Shown here piece after piece: positions 24,845 to 32,583 of a stretch of DNA of 64,000 nt. Source of the DNA: Streptomyces sp. NBC_00775 (GTDB lineage: Bacteria; Actinomycetota; Actinomycetes; Streptomycetales; Streptomycetaceae); NCBI RefSeq assembly GCF_036347135.1, contig NZ_CP108938.1, positions 4,836,001-4,900,000 of the forward strand, given 5' to 3'. The notes below the pieces were generated by a model. The model worked only from the letters and a program-made list of their open reading frames with translations. It did not search any database and was not told where the DNA came from. Positions within the stretch are counted from its first letter, which is position 1; every line of letters begins with the position of its first letter. The position numbers and the translations under genes were made by a program.

Positions 24845-26400
24845 AGGACCGCCTTGATGCACTCGCCGATGTGCCGGGCGACGTTGACCGACACCGCGTT
24901 CCCGGCCTGCATCGTCTGCTCGGCCTGGGTGCCGAGGACGATGTACCGGCGGGGGAACCGAGGGAACCGCTGGGCTTCCAGCTGCTCGCGGGGCTTGAGC
25001 ATCCGGAAGTAGCAGTCCTCCACCGCCGGCGCGGAGCGAAGGAGCGCCGCCGAGTCGTGGGTGGACAGGGTGTGAACGGGCTCGGCGGCTGTCTTGACGG
25101 CGGCCTTGCGGTAGGGGATGACCAGCGTGTTGCGCAGCTCGGCCGGGACCGGTCCGCCAGGGACGACTAGGCCGTGATGGTTGCCCTGAGCGGTGACGGC
25201 GGTGACCGGCTCGGTGGCCAGCGCCGGGTTGGCGTTCTGCCGGTAGGTGATCACGAACGGCCCGGGGTCGACGGTGACCAGGGCCTCGCTCTCGCGGGTC
25301 ATCCGGGTGCGCATCGGGTCGGCGACGTCGCTGCAGGCGGTGTTCCAGCTCCCGCCGGTCGGCACGAGCAGCGCGTCGCCCTGCTTGATGGTGCGGGTGG
25401 AAAACGGCCGCTCGGCCACCGCATAGGCCCGGTCAGTGCCGTCCTTGCCGTGGTTGAGGGTGACCGAGTACGGGGTGTGGGGGAACTTGACCAGGCCCGC
25501 GCGGATGCGCTCCATGGTGGTGTCCGCCAGCGGCTTCTTGCGGTCGCCGATGCGCTGGCCCAGGTCATCCCAGTTGATGACGGAGGCAGCCGGACGCACG
25601 TACGGCTCGACGACGGCGTTGCGGCAGCGCCTACTAGGGCAGCGGTAGTTGTAGTCGCGCAGATACTTGCCGATGCGGACCCTGGGGTCGAACCACGCCT
25701 TCTTCGCGCGGACGTCCTTGCCGCACTCGAAGCAGAACGCCTGCGGGCGGGGCTCCAAGTCCGGCTTGGGCATGCCCTTGAGGCGGAAGCAGATGTAGAT
25801 GCGGTCCCGCCACTGCGGGGCACGCAGGTTGTCGTCGTCGCCGATATGCGCGGAGGTGACGCACAGGATCTGCGGCCGCTCGTAGCCGAGCTCCGTCATC
25901 GCCTTCACCCAGGTCTTGAAGAGGACCCAGAACAGGGCGAATTCGACGACGTTCTCGATCACCACGTACGGGAACCGCTTGGCCTCGCAGGCCCGCACCA
26001 CGCACCAGGCGGTCGCCCGGGTGCGTTCGAACGCCTCCGGTGTCAGGGCCTTCCACGACTCGGCATCGTCGTCGTCGCCGAGCTGGTCGAGGACCTCGAA
26101 CAGGTCGAGCTGATCGGTCGGGTGAACGCGGCCGCCGGCCGGGCTGACCTCGGTGCAGATGATCGACGCCCACAGCAGCAGGGCTCGCGGCAGGAACCGC
26201 ATCGGGTAGCCGGTGACGTCGGCGGTCAGGTGCTCGATGGTGGGGTGGTTGGCAGCGTGGGAGTCCATCGCGGTCTGCCAGTGGTTCATGGCGAGCTTGC
26301 CGCGCCAACCGGCCTCCACCAGGCCGGAGGAGGATCCGCCGGCCCCGGCGAGCAGGTCGTTGAACGTCAGCTCAAGGCTGCGGGGAAGAGTGGCCAACAA
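24841..26400 (-). CDS. C5-cytosine DNA methyltransferase-like protein (phage Dcm type)
   Basis: I chose the TTG at 26400 because CTTGGAG lies upstream with the 6-nt spacer common in this region. The 519-aa product has motif I (LTFNDLLAGAGGSSSGL), motif VI (VVIENV, E149) and a late motif X-like AGNAVSVNVARHI. The usual PCQ is missing. At that place WASIICTEVS is found, and C82 probably takes the catalytic role, as in phage enzymes with an SPxCT motif, with Pro replaced by Ile. A zinc-like insertion (CFECGKDV ... CPSRRC) sits in the middle. It likely modifies phage DNA against host restriction, though activity is uncertain. Confidence 0.75.
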   Translation of the reverse strand: MLATLPRSLELTFNDLLAGAGGSSSGLVEAGWRGKLAMNHWQTAMDSHAANHPTIEHLTADVTGYPMRFLPRALLLWASIICTEVSPAGGRVHPTDQLDLFEVLDQLGDDDDAESWKALTPEAFERTRATAWCVVRACEAKRFPYVVIENVVEFALFWVLFKTWVKAMTELGYERPQILCVTSAHIGDDDNLRAPQWRDRIYICFRLKGMPKPDLEPRPQAFCFECGKDVRAKKAWFDPRVRIGKYLRDYNYRCPSRRCRNAVVEPYVRPAASVINWDDLGQRIGDRKKPLADTTMERIRAGLVKFPHTPYSVTLNHGKDGTDRAYAVAERPFSTRTIKQGDALLVPTGGSWNTACSDVADPMRTRMTRESEALVTVDPGPFVITYRQNANPALATEPVTAVTAQGNHHGLVVPGGPVPAELRNTLVIPYRKAAVKTAAEPVHTLSTHDSAALLRSAPAVEDCYFRMLKPREQLEAQRFPRFPRRYIVLGTQAEQTMQAGNAVSVNVARHIGECIKAVL

Positions 26401-26422
26401 GGTGTTCTCCAAGAGGTCGAGC

Positions 26423-26449
26423 GCCCGGCCCCGCGGTGCGGGGCCGGGC
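26423..26449 (-). terminator. GC hairpin between prophage genes
   Basis: GCCCGGCCCCGC and its complement form a perfect 12-bp stem around GGT, followed by a short U-containing stretch. Confidence 0.65.
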
Positions 26450-26464
26450 CTTATCGGGTGGGGG

Positions 26465-27133
26465 TCAGAGGAGGGGCTGGCGGCTGACGAAGACGACCTG
26501 CAGCACGTCGCGGCGCTGCCAGACCGTCAGGGGCCAGTCGGTGCCGCCCTGTTCGTGGACCATCTGCCAGCCGCCCTCCTTGAGGAGGTGGGTCTGCCAG
26601 CCGTACTCCTTGACCGCTTCCGCATGGCTGTCGAAGGGGCCGGTGATGACCTGGCTGCGGCCGGCGTGCTGGGAGTCGACGCCGACGAAGCTGACGGCGA
26701 ACCGCTGCGCGGTCGCCAGCAGCAGCTCGCCGAGCTTGGTCCCGGCCGACTGGGTGTCCGCGTCGGTCAGGGACTTCAGGTACAGGGCGATCGCGGCGAG
26801 CATCGTGACGATGTCGGCGCCGTGCTTTTCGTGCTCGCCGCCCTCGGTCGAGTCGAAGACGAGGGCGTCGTAGTTCGGGTTGTCGTGGTGGCCGCGTCTC
26901 ACGTACCAGCCGGTGACCTGCTCCAGGCGGTCGGGCAGCGCATCGTGGTCGGCGATGACCAGGTGCGTGCCGTCGGGCAGGGCAGCGTAGATGACGGTCT
27001 GGCCGTCGCCCTCGATGTCGCAGACGAGTCCGGCCGCGCGGAGCGGCGTGGTGACCGCCTCGTACTGCATCCACAGGGCCTGCCACTCGGGGCGGCCGAC
27101 GCGGCCGTGATCAGGAAGGGGTGCGAGTTTCAA
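26465..27133 (-). CDS. Prophage protein of unknown function
   Basis: The TTG at 27133 is favoured because CTTGGAG lies upstream with a 6-nt spacer; a TTG at 27145 lies within that element. The 222-aa product begins MKLAPLPDHGRVGRPEWQAL and has a beta-rich first half (GQTVIYAALPDGTHLVIADH) and a helical middle (ADIVTMLAAIALYLKSLTDA). No family recognised. Confidence 0.56.
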   Translation of the reverse strand: MKLAPLPDHGRVGRPEWQALWMQYEAVTTPLRAAGLVCDIEGDGQTVIYAALPDGTHLVIADHDALPDRLEQVTGWYVRRGHHDNPNYDALVFDSTEGGEHEKHGADIVTMLAAIALYLKSLTDADTQSAGTKLGELLLATAQRFAVSFVGVDSQHAGRSQVITGPFDSHAEAVKEYGWQTHLLKEGGWQMVHEQGGTDWPLTVWQRRDVLQVVFVSRQPLL

Positions 27134-27169
27134 CGTGATCTCCAAGAGGTGGGTCGTACGGTACAGAGT

Positions 27170-27178
27170 TGTGGCACA
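27170..27178. promoter_or_regulatory. Recurrent TGTGGCACA palindrome, copy 3
   Basis: This copy lies 37 nt upstream of the start at 27133 with the same minus-strand context ATGTGCCACAACTCTG as copy 1, although the downstream coding sequences are unrelated. Confidence 0.5.
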
Positions 27179-27225
27179 TTTTGGAACGGGGCGGCGAGGG
27201 GTGCCCGCCGCCCGTACCGGGGGGG

Positions 27226-27735
27226 TCAGGCCGCGTGAGCGGGCTTGGCTGCCAGGGGGAAGCCGAGCTCGTCGGCGATCTGCTCGGCGCGCTCGGCGCT
27301 GGCCGCGTAGCGGCCGTCCTCATACTCGCGGGCGGGGACCTTCAGGCCGTGGAACTCGCCGCGCGCCTCGGTGATAGCGACCGGCCACGCGGCGGCGAGG
27401 AATCCGACGACGCCCTCAGCCTTGACGACTAGGACGTCACCGTCGCGAATGTCGTCGCGGCACTGGGTGGCGTCGTACGCCCCGGCGGTCGTGCCGTCGA
27501 AGCGGTGGACCCTGGGCAGGCGCGCGAGCTCCAGCAGCTTCGTCACGGCGTGGTCGCGGGCGGCCACCGCCCCCGCCTGCTCGGGGTAGTCCCGCACGGA
27601 CCGGTCGGCGTTCCCCAGCTCCAACAGGCCCTCCCCCACCTGGAGGGGGCTGTCCGCGTAGGCGCGGGCCAGACCGGTAAGGACGGCGGCGACCGCCTCC
27701 GTGACGTCCTGCGCGATGATCATCGGCTCCGTCAT
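27226..27735 (-). CDS. Prophage protein of unknown function, first gene after promoter P3
   Basis: The 169-aa product starts at the ATG at 27735, about 50 nt after the predicted P3 start. Helical N-terminus (AVAAVLTGLARAYADSPLQV), then a strand-rich centre with DIRDGDVLVVKAEGVVGFLA. No catalytic motif or known domain was recognised. Position as the promoter-proximal gene suggests early expression. Confidence 0.57.
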   Translation of the reverse strand: MTEPMIIAQDVTEAVAAVLTGLARAYADSPLQVGEGLLELGNADRSVRDYPEQAGAVAARDHAVTKLLELARLPRVHRFDGTTAGAYDATQCRDDIRDGDVLVVKAEGVVGFLAAAWPVAITEARGEFHGLKVPAREYEDGRYAASAERAEQIADELGFPLAAKPAHAA

Positions 27736-27792
27736 GCTGCTCGCCTTTCAGCTCGCGGGATGGGGGCCACTCCCCCCTCCCCTGCTCCTCTT

Positions 27793-27820
27793 ATTTTACC
27801 TGCACACAAAAGGGGGTCAA
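27793..27820 (-). promoter_or_regulatory. Prophage early promoter P3
   Basis: Minus strand: -35 TTGACC (27820-27815), a 16-nt spacer, -10 TAAAAT (27798-27793), then AAGAGGA. It overlaps the 3' end of the winged-helix gene. Confidence 0.7.
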
Positions 27821-28719
27821 GAATTTTTTTCGGGGGACTCGCAGTAGCGGGCCTTCTCCCGTCCCTGGCGGGCCATCTGACGCGCCAGCAGCCGGGCTGC
27901 CTCCACATCCTCAGGCCGCTCCTGCGCAACCCGCCGCGCCTGGTCGAGCTCTGCCTGGTAGCCGCGCAGCCAGTCCTGCTGGGCCTGCCGCTCCGCTTCC
28001 CCCCTGTCCCGCTCGCTGGCCGCGCGAGCGGCACGCGGGCTGGTGCCGCAGGCACGGCAACTCGCAGCCGGGACGCGGTGTCTGGCGCAGCCAGCGGGCT
28101 CCCCTGCGGCGTCAGTCGCGGGGGTAAGGGGGGAAGGAAGGACAGAGGAAGAAGAAGGAAAAGAAGGGGTTCCCCCGGGGGAACCCAGTGGGTTCCCCTC
28201 AGGAAACCCTGAGGGTTCCCCCGGGGGAACCCTCACGCCGCTCTCCTCAGGGTTCCCCCGGGGGAACCCTGCCCGCTCCACGCCCTCGCCGGCGGCCAGC
28301 GCGCGGGCGTCGAGGTCTTGGTGCGTCATCGCGGGCTTAGACGGAGCTGCCCGAGTAACGCCCGGGCGGGCCAGCCGCGGGTTCTTCGGCGCGGCGTCAG
28401 CCTCCTTGAAGCGGGCCTCCAGGTCGTCGTTGGACGGGATCGGCGGCACACCCATCGGGAAGACCCGATACACCGCCCTACGGCCCGACTTGCCGGTCTC
28501 CACGCGCTCTATGAGGCCCTTGGCAACCAGATCGGTCACGATGGTCATGCACCGCTTCTCGCCCACGCCGACCCACGCGCGCAGCCTGCGCAGGCCTGGC
28601 TTGGACAGGCGCGTCTCGTCGTCGGCCGAGTCGCAGATCTTCATCATGGCCAGCTTCTGAGACTGGGTCACCACATCCTCGGGCAGGTACGCGGCGACGA
28701 CCATCAGGTGAATGGACAA
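27817..28719 (-). CDS. Winged-helix replication-initiator-like protein containing internal palindromes
   Basis: The TTG at 28719 follows GTGGAGGGAA. The 300-aa product has a winged-helix N-terminal domain (residues 1-95: KLAMMKICDSADDETRLSKP, VTDLVAKGLIERVETGKSGR) like phage replication or helicase-loader proteins. Residues 150-185 form a Gly/Pro/Asn-rich linker encoded by the palindromes at 28167-28269. The C-terminal part is a basic helix (ERDRGEAERQAQQDWLRGYQ) with a CRACG motif before it. Its place among recombination genes and the internal repeats suggest a lambda-O-like initiator with its origin inside the gene. That role is inferred. Confidence 0.6.
   Translation of the reverse strand: MSIHLMVVAAYLPEDVVTQSQKLAMMKICDSADDETRLSKPGLRRLRAWVGVGEKRCMTIVTDLVAKGLIERVETGKSGRRAVYRVFPMGVPPIPSNDDLEARFKEADAAPKNPRLARPGVTRAAPSKPAMTHQDLDARALAAGEGVERAGFPRGNPEESGVRVPPGEPSGFPEGNPLGSPGGTPSFPSSSSVLPSPLTPATDAAGEPAGCARHRVPAASCRACGTSPRAARAASERDRGEAERQAQQDWLRGYQAELDQARRVAQERPEDVEAARLLARQMARQGREKARYCESPEKNS
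28129..28166 (+). other. Purine-rich, AT-enriched tract beside the palindromes
   Basis: This strand carries about 38 bases of almost pure purine, including GAAGAAGAAGGAAAAGAAG, adjacent to the palindrome array. In origins of the lambda type an easily melted strand-asymmetric stretch adjoins the iterons. Confidence 0.4.
28167..28269. repeat. Array of 20-bp palindromes: candidate replication origin iterons
   Basis: Three perfect copies of the palindrome GGGTTCCCCCGGGGGAACCC lie at 28167-28186, 28213-28232 and 28250-28269. A degenerate copy lies at 28190-28209. Start-to-start distances are 23, 23 and 37 bp. They lie inside the winged-helix gene. They could be iterons bound by that protein, or operators or hairpins. 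Confidence 0.7.
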
Positions 28720-28740
28720 CGGAAGTTCCCTCCACGGGCA

Positions 28741-28778
28741 GGCCGCCGCCTGCCCCCGGCCGGGGGCAGGCGGCGGCC
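28741..28778 (-). terminator. 38-bp perfect palindrome between prophage genes
   Basis: Two 19-base arms, GGCCGCCGCCTGCCCCCGG and its complement, abut without a loop, between the stop at 28785 and the winged-helix start. Confidence 0.7.
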
Positions 28779-28784
28779 GCCCGA

Positions 28785-29933
28785 TCAGGCCTTGAAGGGC
28801 CGCACGATGATGGTCTTGGGCGTGGTCTCGGCCGACCGCTTCTCAGGGACGGCCAGGCCCGCGGCCTTCAAGTTGTCGACCATGCGTTTCTCGTCGGGCA
28901 CCATCGGCACCGGGATGCCCGCCTCGTCGTGCACGTCGACCATGGCCTCGACGTCGATGTCCCACTTGGGGTTGCCGCCGCCCCACCACAGCTCGTTGGC
29001 GCCGTACGCGCCTGCCGGGGAGGTGTCGATCTTCGCGCGGGCGAGTTTCTTGATCTTCTTGCCCTCGGTCTCCAGCTCGTGTCCGCGCACGTAGTCGGCG
29101 AGAGCCTGGGCCCGGTCGGCGTCGTTGTGGATGAGTACGGTCTGCACGGGGGTGCCGGGCTGCTTGGGCATGCCCCAGCAGGCCGTCATGAACGGGCAGT
29201 GGTCGCATATGGCGTCCACACCCGGCCCGTCGAAGTCGCGGCGCCCCTCCTCCGGGGAGTTCAGCTCCCGCACGCGCTGCACCCACCAGCGGGCGCGGGT
29301 GGCCTCCATCGGGTCGAACGCGAACTCCTCGACGTGCTCTTCGCCGTTGTCGCGGTTGACGAAGCGGAATCGGATCCGGGCCACCTCCAGCGGGCCGAGC
29401 TTGGCCAGGTACCGCTGGCCGCGCACGTCCTCGAAGCCGGTCGTGCATAGCAGGTCGGCGTACAGGTACACCTGGCGCAGCTCGGCCTCGGTGGGCCCGT
29501 AGCGGCGCACCTTGTCCCACAGGAACGTCGACTTCGTCTTGACGTCCTCCACCGTCACTCCGTGCTGGGCGGGCACGTTGGGGCGGTGGCGGGCGGGGAC
29601 GCGGGCGGCGGTCGCCGCATCGAGCTGCACGGCGTCGATGTGGCCTTTGATCGTGTCGTCGGCGACGGCGCGCTCCACCAGCCAGCGGTACTCGCTGCGC
29701 GCGGCACCCAGCAGGCCTTCGTGGATGTAGGTGCCGAGGATCGCGGCGCGCTTTTCACTCTCGTCGGTCGGGGCGGTCCCGGCCACGATGTAGGCGGCGC
29801 GGCGCTCGCACACCGTGTCCGAGGCGCCGAGCTGCCGCTGCAGGGAACGCGGCCGTCTGGCGTCGACATCGTGCGCGGCCGTCCACAGGGACGGTGTGGA
29901 TGCTGCTGTGGATTCCACAGGCTGAGCGGTCAT
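28785..29933 (-). CDS. PD-(D/E)XK exonuclease, Cas4/RecB-like with Fe-S cysteines
   Basis: The ATG at 29933 has TTGGAG with a 6-nt spacer. The 382-aa product has the nuclease core H71 (GTYIHEGLLG), D100 (KGHIDAVQ) and E129/D130-x-K132 (VEDVKTKS). It also has four cysteines, C42 and C243-x2-C246-x5-C252 (CDHCPFMTAC), that match the [4Fe-4S] cluster of Cas4/AddB-like nucleases. In actinophages such exonucleases resect DNA ends and work with a Sak4-type annealing ATPase. The gene next upstream in the operon is exactly that kind. Confidence 0.78.
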   Translation of the reverse strand: MTAQPVESTAASTPSLWTAAHDVDARRPRSLQRQLGASDTVCERRAAYIVAGTAPTDESEKRAAILGTYIHEGLLGAARSEYRWLVERAVADDTIKGHIDAVQLDAATAARVPARHRPNVPAQHGVTVEDVKTKSTFLWDKVRRYGPTEAELRQVYLYADLLCTTGFEDVRGQRYLAKLGPLEVARIRFRFVNRDNGEEHVEEFAFDPMEATRARWWVQRVRELNSPEEGRRDFDGPGVDAICDHCPFMTACWGMPKQPGTPVQTVLIHNDADRAQALADYVRGHELETEGKKIKKLARAKIDTSPAGAYGANELWWGGGNPKWDIDVEAMVDVHDEAGIPVPMVPDEKRMVDNLKAAGLAVPEKRSAETTPKTIIVRPFKA

Positions 29934-29957
29934 CAGGTACTCCAAAGGTCGTGGAGC

Positions 29958-29983
29958 GGGCCGGGCCGTAGGGGGCCCGGCCC
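29958..29983 (-). terminator. GC hairpin between prophage genes
   Basis: GGGCCGGGCC and GGCCCGGCCC form a perfect 10-bp stem around a 6-nt loop, just after the stop of the Sak4-like gene. Confidence 0.65.
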
Positions 29984-29994
29984 TCGGAGGCAGG

Positions 29995-31185
29995 TCAGCT
30001 CCGGGCGGCGGCAGGCTTGGCGGCCGTGCGCTTGGCGGCGGGGGTGCGCTTGGCGGCCGTGCGCTTGGCGGGGGCCTTGCGGACGGGGCGGCGGTCCGGG
30101 TCGGGCTCGTCCTCGGGCTCCTTGTCGCCGTCCTCGGCGAGGCGCTCGACGGCGGCCCGCAGCCGGTCGGCGTCGCTGACCGGGCCCTGGCCCATGTCCG
30201 TGGGCGGGTTCTCGAGCTCGGTGACCTTCCGCTCGATCGCGGCGCGGATCGAGACGACCTCGGCGCGGGTCAGGCCCGTGTCGTCCCCGGCGGCCTCCCA
30301 CCACAGCTCGCGCAGCCGCTCGACGTCGCGCAGCTCCGCCACGTTGTTCTCGTCCAGCCACGCCTGCACCCGGTCGCCGACCAGGGCGGGCATCTGGCGG
30401 GGCTGCGACTCCACCGAGCAGCCGAGCCGGTTGAAGACCAGGTCCTCGATGGTGAAGTCCGGCAGGGGCAGCGGCTTGCCGTCCTCGACGCGCAGCTGCA
30501 GCGAGCGGGCCTTGATGACCTGCGGTGCCCGTCCCCGGCACATCCGCACCCACACGGAGGCGTCGAACGCCAGGTCCTTCTGCGCCTGGACCTTCCACTC
30601 CTTCAGGACGCGGCCGCGGTCCTGGATGGGCTTGCCGTTGTCGTCGATGGCGGTGATCTGCTTGCCGCGGGCGGTGATGATGGCGATGCCGGGGAACGTC
30701 TGCAGCAGGTGGATGACGTCAAGCCACCGCTCGGTGGCGTCGTTCCACAGGTTCATGCCGACGTCGATCGCGGCGTCCGGGTCCTCCTGCAGGGCCTTCG
30801 CGTTGCGGTTCCCGCGCCGTGCCCGCTCGTGGGTCCAGGTCTTGAGCATCCGCCACAGCGCGGTGCCCGAGTCGACGGACAGGACCACGGGCGGCTCGCC
30901 GGCGGCCGCGGCCCGGCGGGCTTCGTCGTGCACGGCCCGGATCTGCTCCAGGATGTCGCGGTAGGTGCCGTCGTGGTCGATGATCTCGTAGTCGGCGCCG
31001 GGGATCGCCGAGTACTCGTCGGCGCTGCCCTCCGCCAGGTCGACCCAGTACATCTGGCCGATGCGCTGCGAGGCGGAGAACTCGGCGGCGGAGTACGTCT
31101 TTCCGGCACCCTCCTCACCTTCCAGGAGGATGAGCGGCCACGGCACGATGCCGGTCGGCCTGCGGGTCTTCAGCTTGATGCCCAT
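29995..31185 (-). CDS. Sak4-like RecA-fold recombination ATPase with basic tail
   Basis: The 396-aa product starts at the ATG at 31185 behind TTGGAG. Walker A is LLEGEEGAGKT (residues 20-30), with VVLSVDSGTALWRM as a Walker-B-like strand and IAIITARGKQ further on. This fits Sak4-type phage ATPases that assist single-strand annealing. From about residue 350 a repetitive basic tail (RKAPAKRTAAKRTPAAKRTA) resembles histone-H1-like tails and should bind DNA. It pairs with the exonuclease downstream. The tail looks like a lineage-specific addition. Confidence 0.75.
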   Translation of the reverse strand: MGIKLKTRRPTGIVPWPLILLEGEEGAGKTYSAAEFSASQRIGQMYWVDLAEGSADEYSAIPGADYEIIDHDGTYRDILEQIRAVHDEARRAAAAGEPPVVLSVDSGTALWRMLKTWTHERARRGNRNAKALQEDPDAAIDVGMNLWNDATERWLDVIHLLQTFPGIAIITARGKQITAIDDNGKPIQDRGRVLKEWKVQAQKDLAFDASVWVRMCRGRAPQVIKARSLQLRVEDGKPLPLPDFTIEDLVFNRLGCSVESQPRQMPALVGDRVQAWLDENNVAELRDVERLRELWWEAAGDDTGLTRAEVVSIRAAIERKVTELENPPTDMGQGPVSDADRLRAAVERLAEDGDKEPEDEPDPDRRPVRKAPAKRTAAKRTPAAKRTAAKPAAARS

Positions 31186-31212
31186 CTGGGCTGCTCCAAG
31201 AGGTCGTTGGTC

Positions 31213-31563
31213 TCATGCGGCGCGCAGGGCCCTGGTCTCGAACAGGTGCGCCCACTCGGGGTGGCGTTCGATCAGGAACCGCACGTACCGGCTGCGGAAG
31301 TTGTTGTTGAGGCGGAAGGCGTCGCCTTGGGTGGCCTGTCCGTAGCGCCAGCGCAGGAGCTCGAAGAGCATCCCGATGCCGACGCGGCGGAAGCCCTTGT
31401 CGACGCAGTTCTCGGTCAGTGCCTCCAGGTGCCGCAGCACCCACGGGTTGAGGGCGTGGAATGCCTCGAACCGCTGCTGGATGGACCGACCGGGTTCGAT
31501 GGCGGGCTGCTGGACGGTCTGGATGTCGTCCAGGCCGGGCAGTTGCTGCTGGTAAACGGGCAC
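31213..31563 (-). CDS. Phage protein of unknown function, early operon
   Basis: The 116-aa product starts at the GTG at 31563. It has FHALNPWVLRHLEALTENCV, KGFRRVGIGMLFELLRWRYG and NNNFRSRYVRFLIERHPEWA, a helical pattern seen in many phage proteins of unknown function near recombination genes. It is the first gene after promoter P4 and the TGTGGCACA copy 4. I know of no assigned activity. Confidence 0.62.
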   Translation of the reverse strand: MPVYQQQLPGLDDIQTVQQPAIEPGRSIQQRFEAFHALNPWVLRHLEALTENCVDKGFRRVGIGMLFELLRWRYGQATQGDAFRLNNNFRSRYVRFLIERHPEWAHLFETRALRAA

Positions 31564-31596
31564 AAGACCCCCGCGAGTGCTACTCCAGTCGAATGG

Positions 31597-31605
31597 TGTG
31601 GCACA
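31597..31605. promoter_or_regulatory. Recurrent TGTGGCACA palindrome, copy 4
   Basis: This copy lies 34 nt upstream of the start at 31563 with context ATGTGCCACACC on the minus strand. Confidence 0.5.
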
Positions 31606-31716
31606 TCTTTCATGAAGGGTCTGACGCGATCAACCAGCGCGCTGCACCGGAACCCGCGCCCGGCGGTCGGCGACCGGGCGGTAACTGCGACGGGGCACAT
31701 CGTTCCTCCCAAAGGC

Positions 31717-31750
31717 AAGAGCAGCGGCGCCGTCCGGCGCCGCTGCTCTT
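31717..31750 (-). promoter_or_regulatory. Perfect hairpin at the 5' end of the P4 transcript
   Basis: AAGAGCAGCGGCGCCG and its complement form a 16-bp stem around a 2-nt loop. It starts just after the P4 -10 box, so the first transcribed bases would form the stem. It could stabilise the RNA, slow the polymerase or act as an attenuator. Confidence 0.55.
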
Positions 31751-31778
31751 ATTCTAGCCCAATGGGGGTTTGTGTCGA
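31751..31778 (-). promoter_or_regulatory. Prophage early promoter P4
   Basis: Minus strand: -35 TCGACA (31778-31773), a 16-nt spacer, -10 TAGAAT (31756-31751), then AAGAG. It stands just downstream of the regulator gene that ends at 31794 and starts the recombination/replication operon. Confidence 0.65.
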
Positions 31779-31793
31779 GTGACTTTCCGCAGG

Positions 31794-32360
31794 TCAGACG
31801 GCCTTCGCGGCGGCGGGCCCACGGGGGACTATCACAGAGCCGGGTCCGGTGTAGCGGCCCTGTCGCAGCGCCGCCTCGACCTGCGGCACGATCGCCCACA
31901 GCACAGTGCGGGACTTCGCCCGGATGTCGGGGGCGGCCTCGATGAGAGTGTCCAGCAGCCACAGCGGCGACCCCGACAGCTGGTAGTCCGGCGGCGCGAA
32001 CCGGCCCTGCCGCACCACCGCCGACAAGTTCTGCTGGCTTGACAGGCCGAACAGTTGCGTCGCCTCCTGCAGGCCGCACAGCGGCGGCACCTCGTCCACG
32101 CTGCGCGCCCACACACCGGGCTCCTGCGCGGCCACCAGCTCCTGCAGGACCGTCTGGTCCAGCTCCTTGGGCCGCGGCTGCGTCTGCCCGTACCCCCGCA
32201 CGAACGACAGCAGCCAGTACGGCGACCCGGACACGATCACCGCATGCTCGTAACCCAGCACGCCTCGCCCCAGCCACGCCGTGACCTGCGGCCCCTTCAC
32301 TCCGTACAGGGCGGCGAACTCCTGCCTGCCGGCCAGGAACGGCTTCTTCCTCGCCACCAC
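31794..32360 (-). CDS. Tandem helix-turn-helix (AlpA/MerR-like) phage regulator
   Basis: The 188-aa product starts at the GTG at 32360 behind an AGGAGGAGAGAG tract. It has two similar halves, FAALYGVKGPQVTAWLGRGV ... VSGSPYWLLSFVRG and ATQLFGLSSQQNLSAVVRQG ... LSGSPLWLLDTLIEA. Each reads as a small winged HTH of the excisionase type with a shared SGSPxWLL closing motif. A two-headed DNA-binding protein next to promoter P4 is a candidate regulator of the early operons. A TAGAAT at 32396-32401 (minus) may be its -10 box. The IS1182-type element is inserted 80 bp upstream, which may affect its expression. Confidence 0.65.
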   Translation of the reverse strand: MVARKKPFLAGRQEFAALYGVKGPQVTAWLGRGVLGYEHAVIVSGSPYWLLSFVRGYGQTQPRPKELDQTVLQELVAAQEPGVWARSVDEVPPLCGLQEATQLFGLSSQQNLSAVVRQGRFAPPDYQLSGSPLWLLDTLIEAAPDIRAKSRTVLWAIVPQVEAALRQGRYTGPGSVIVPRGPAAAKAV

Positions 32361-32583
32361 GGGCCCCCCTCTCTCTCCTCCTGGAATGCACTTAGATTCT
32401 ACCTAGCACGGCCAGAGGGGGCCGTTCACGCGACTGCTAGGAGCGTGTCTCAGTAACGGGCAACTGACCGGGTGGTCTTGATAGCTGCGATCGCTCGCGG
32501 TCGCCCGGCCGGTGTCCCGCGGCGGCGGTGGCTGGTCCTTCCGGTTCGGGAATCGACTGGACAGGGGCTGACGGCCGGGCCGG

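Noticed and set aside
19136..27179. MCHNS leader peptides started by ATGTGCCACAACTCT
   Set aside because: At 27179 the frame does not join the downstream gene and no ribosome site precedes any copy, so the shared element is more likely a DNA or RNA signal.
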